Part shown: positions 14,147 to 14,253 of the stretch, in pieces
Layout of the letters: every line of letters begins with the position of its first letter
Numbering within the stretch: the stretch's first letter is position 1
NCBI GenBank assembly: GCA_900321365.1
Contig: ONVT01000223.1
Span: 1 to 14,253 of the forward strand
Reading direction: 5' to 3'
Length of the DNA stretch: 14,253 nucleotides
From: an uncultured Eubacteriales bacterium
Lineage (GTDB): Bacteria; Bacillota_A; Clostridia; Lachnospirales; Lachnospiraceae
Translations under genes and position numbers: made by a program
The notes under the pieces: generated by a model
What the model was told of the DNA's origin: nothing
The model's input: only the letters and a program-made list of their open reading frames with translations
Database searches by the model: none

Positions 14147-14253
14147 GTCGCCACAAGAGTGGCGGCAAAAAATGAGCTCTTTGATAACTGAACAGTGAAA
14201 CAACCTTGAAGATTCTTTAAAAGTTTTATTTAAGGAACTGACCTTTAAAAACA
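14147..14253 (+). promoter_or_regulatory. rRNA operon leader with boxB-like hairpin and boxA; 16S rRNA expected just downstream
   Basis: The leader opens with a perfect hairpin, CGCCAC-AAGA-GTGGCG (14149-14164), like a boxB. It continues with GCTCTTTGATAA (14176-14187), close to the boxA antitermination consensus, and then the ACTGAACAGTGAAAC stretch common in Clostridia rRNA leaders. CCTTGAA (14204-14210) can pair with TTTAAGG (14230-14236). No 16S sequence (AGAGTTTGATC) is reached before the window ends. The rRNA identity is inferred from these leader signals. Confidence 0.85.

Overview
The window looks like chromosome from a fairly GC-rich member of the Bacillota, most likely Clostridia and close to Lachnospiraceae. 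I infer this from the gene order dnaX-ybaB-recR, strong AGGAGG-type ribosome binding sites, a DUF5711-like plus CvpA-like pair after recR, and the style of the rRNA leader at the right end. All convincing genes are on the + strand. No mobile element, CRISPR array, tRNA or phage gene is visible.

Layout, left to right. (1) 1-4042: an amino-acid-type ABC importer: the C-terminal part of a substrate-binding protein (cut by the window edge), a permease and an ATPase. It is followed after 14 nt by a 687-residue right-handed beta-helix protein with no signal peptide. A terminator at about 4101-4132 closes the unit. (2) 4122-6665: a probable promoter, a leader of about 210 nt rich in inverted repeats, and two COG0523 (CobW-like) GTPases. 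The first carries a His/Asp/Glu-rich region of about 107 residues and the second appears to be fused to a TIGR03943/DUF1980-like domain. A very strong hairpin follows. (3) 6689-7884: a monocistronic phosphofructokinase with its own promoter. (4) 7890-13336: a housekeeping operon with its own promoter: dnaX, ybaB, recR, a DUF5711-like membrane-anchored protein and a CvpA-like membrane protein. A HAD hydrolase gene follows at 13391-14026. (5) 14112-14253: an rRNA-type promoter with an AT-rich upstream region, a boxB-like hairpin and boxA. The window seems to stop just short of a 16S rRNA gene.

How the parts may work together. The importer genes should form one complex, and the cytoplasmic beta-helix protein may process what it brings in. 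The two GTPases look like a metal-allocation pair, probably for zinc or another transition metal, in which one partner buffers metal with its His tract. DnaX, YbaB and RecR serve replication and recombination repair. The two membrane proteins after recR are of unknown role.

The parts most likely to be undescribed are the GTPase pair with its structured leader, and the beta-helix protein linked to an amino-acid-type importer. All family assignments come from reading motifs by eye; no database search was possible.
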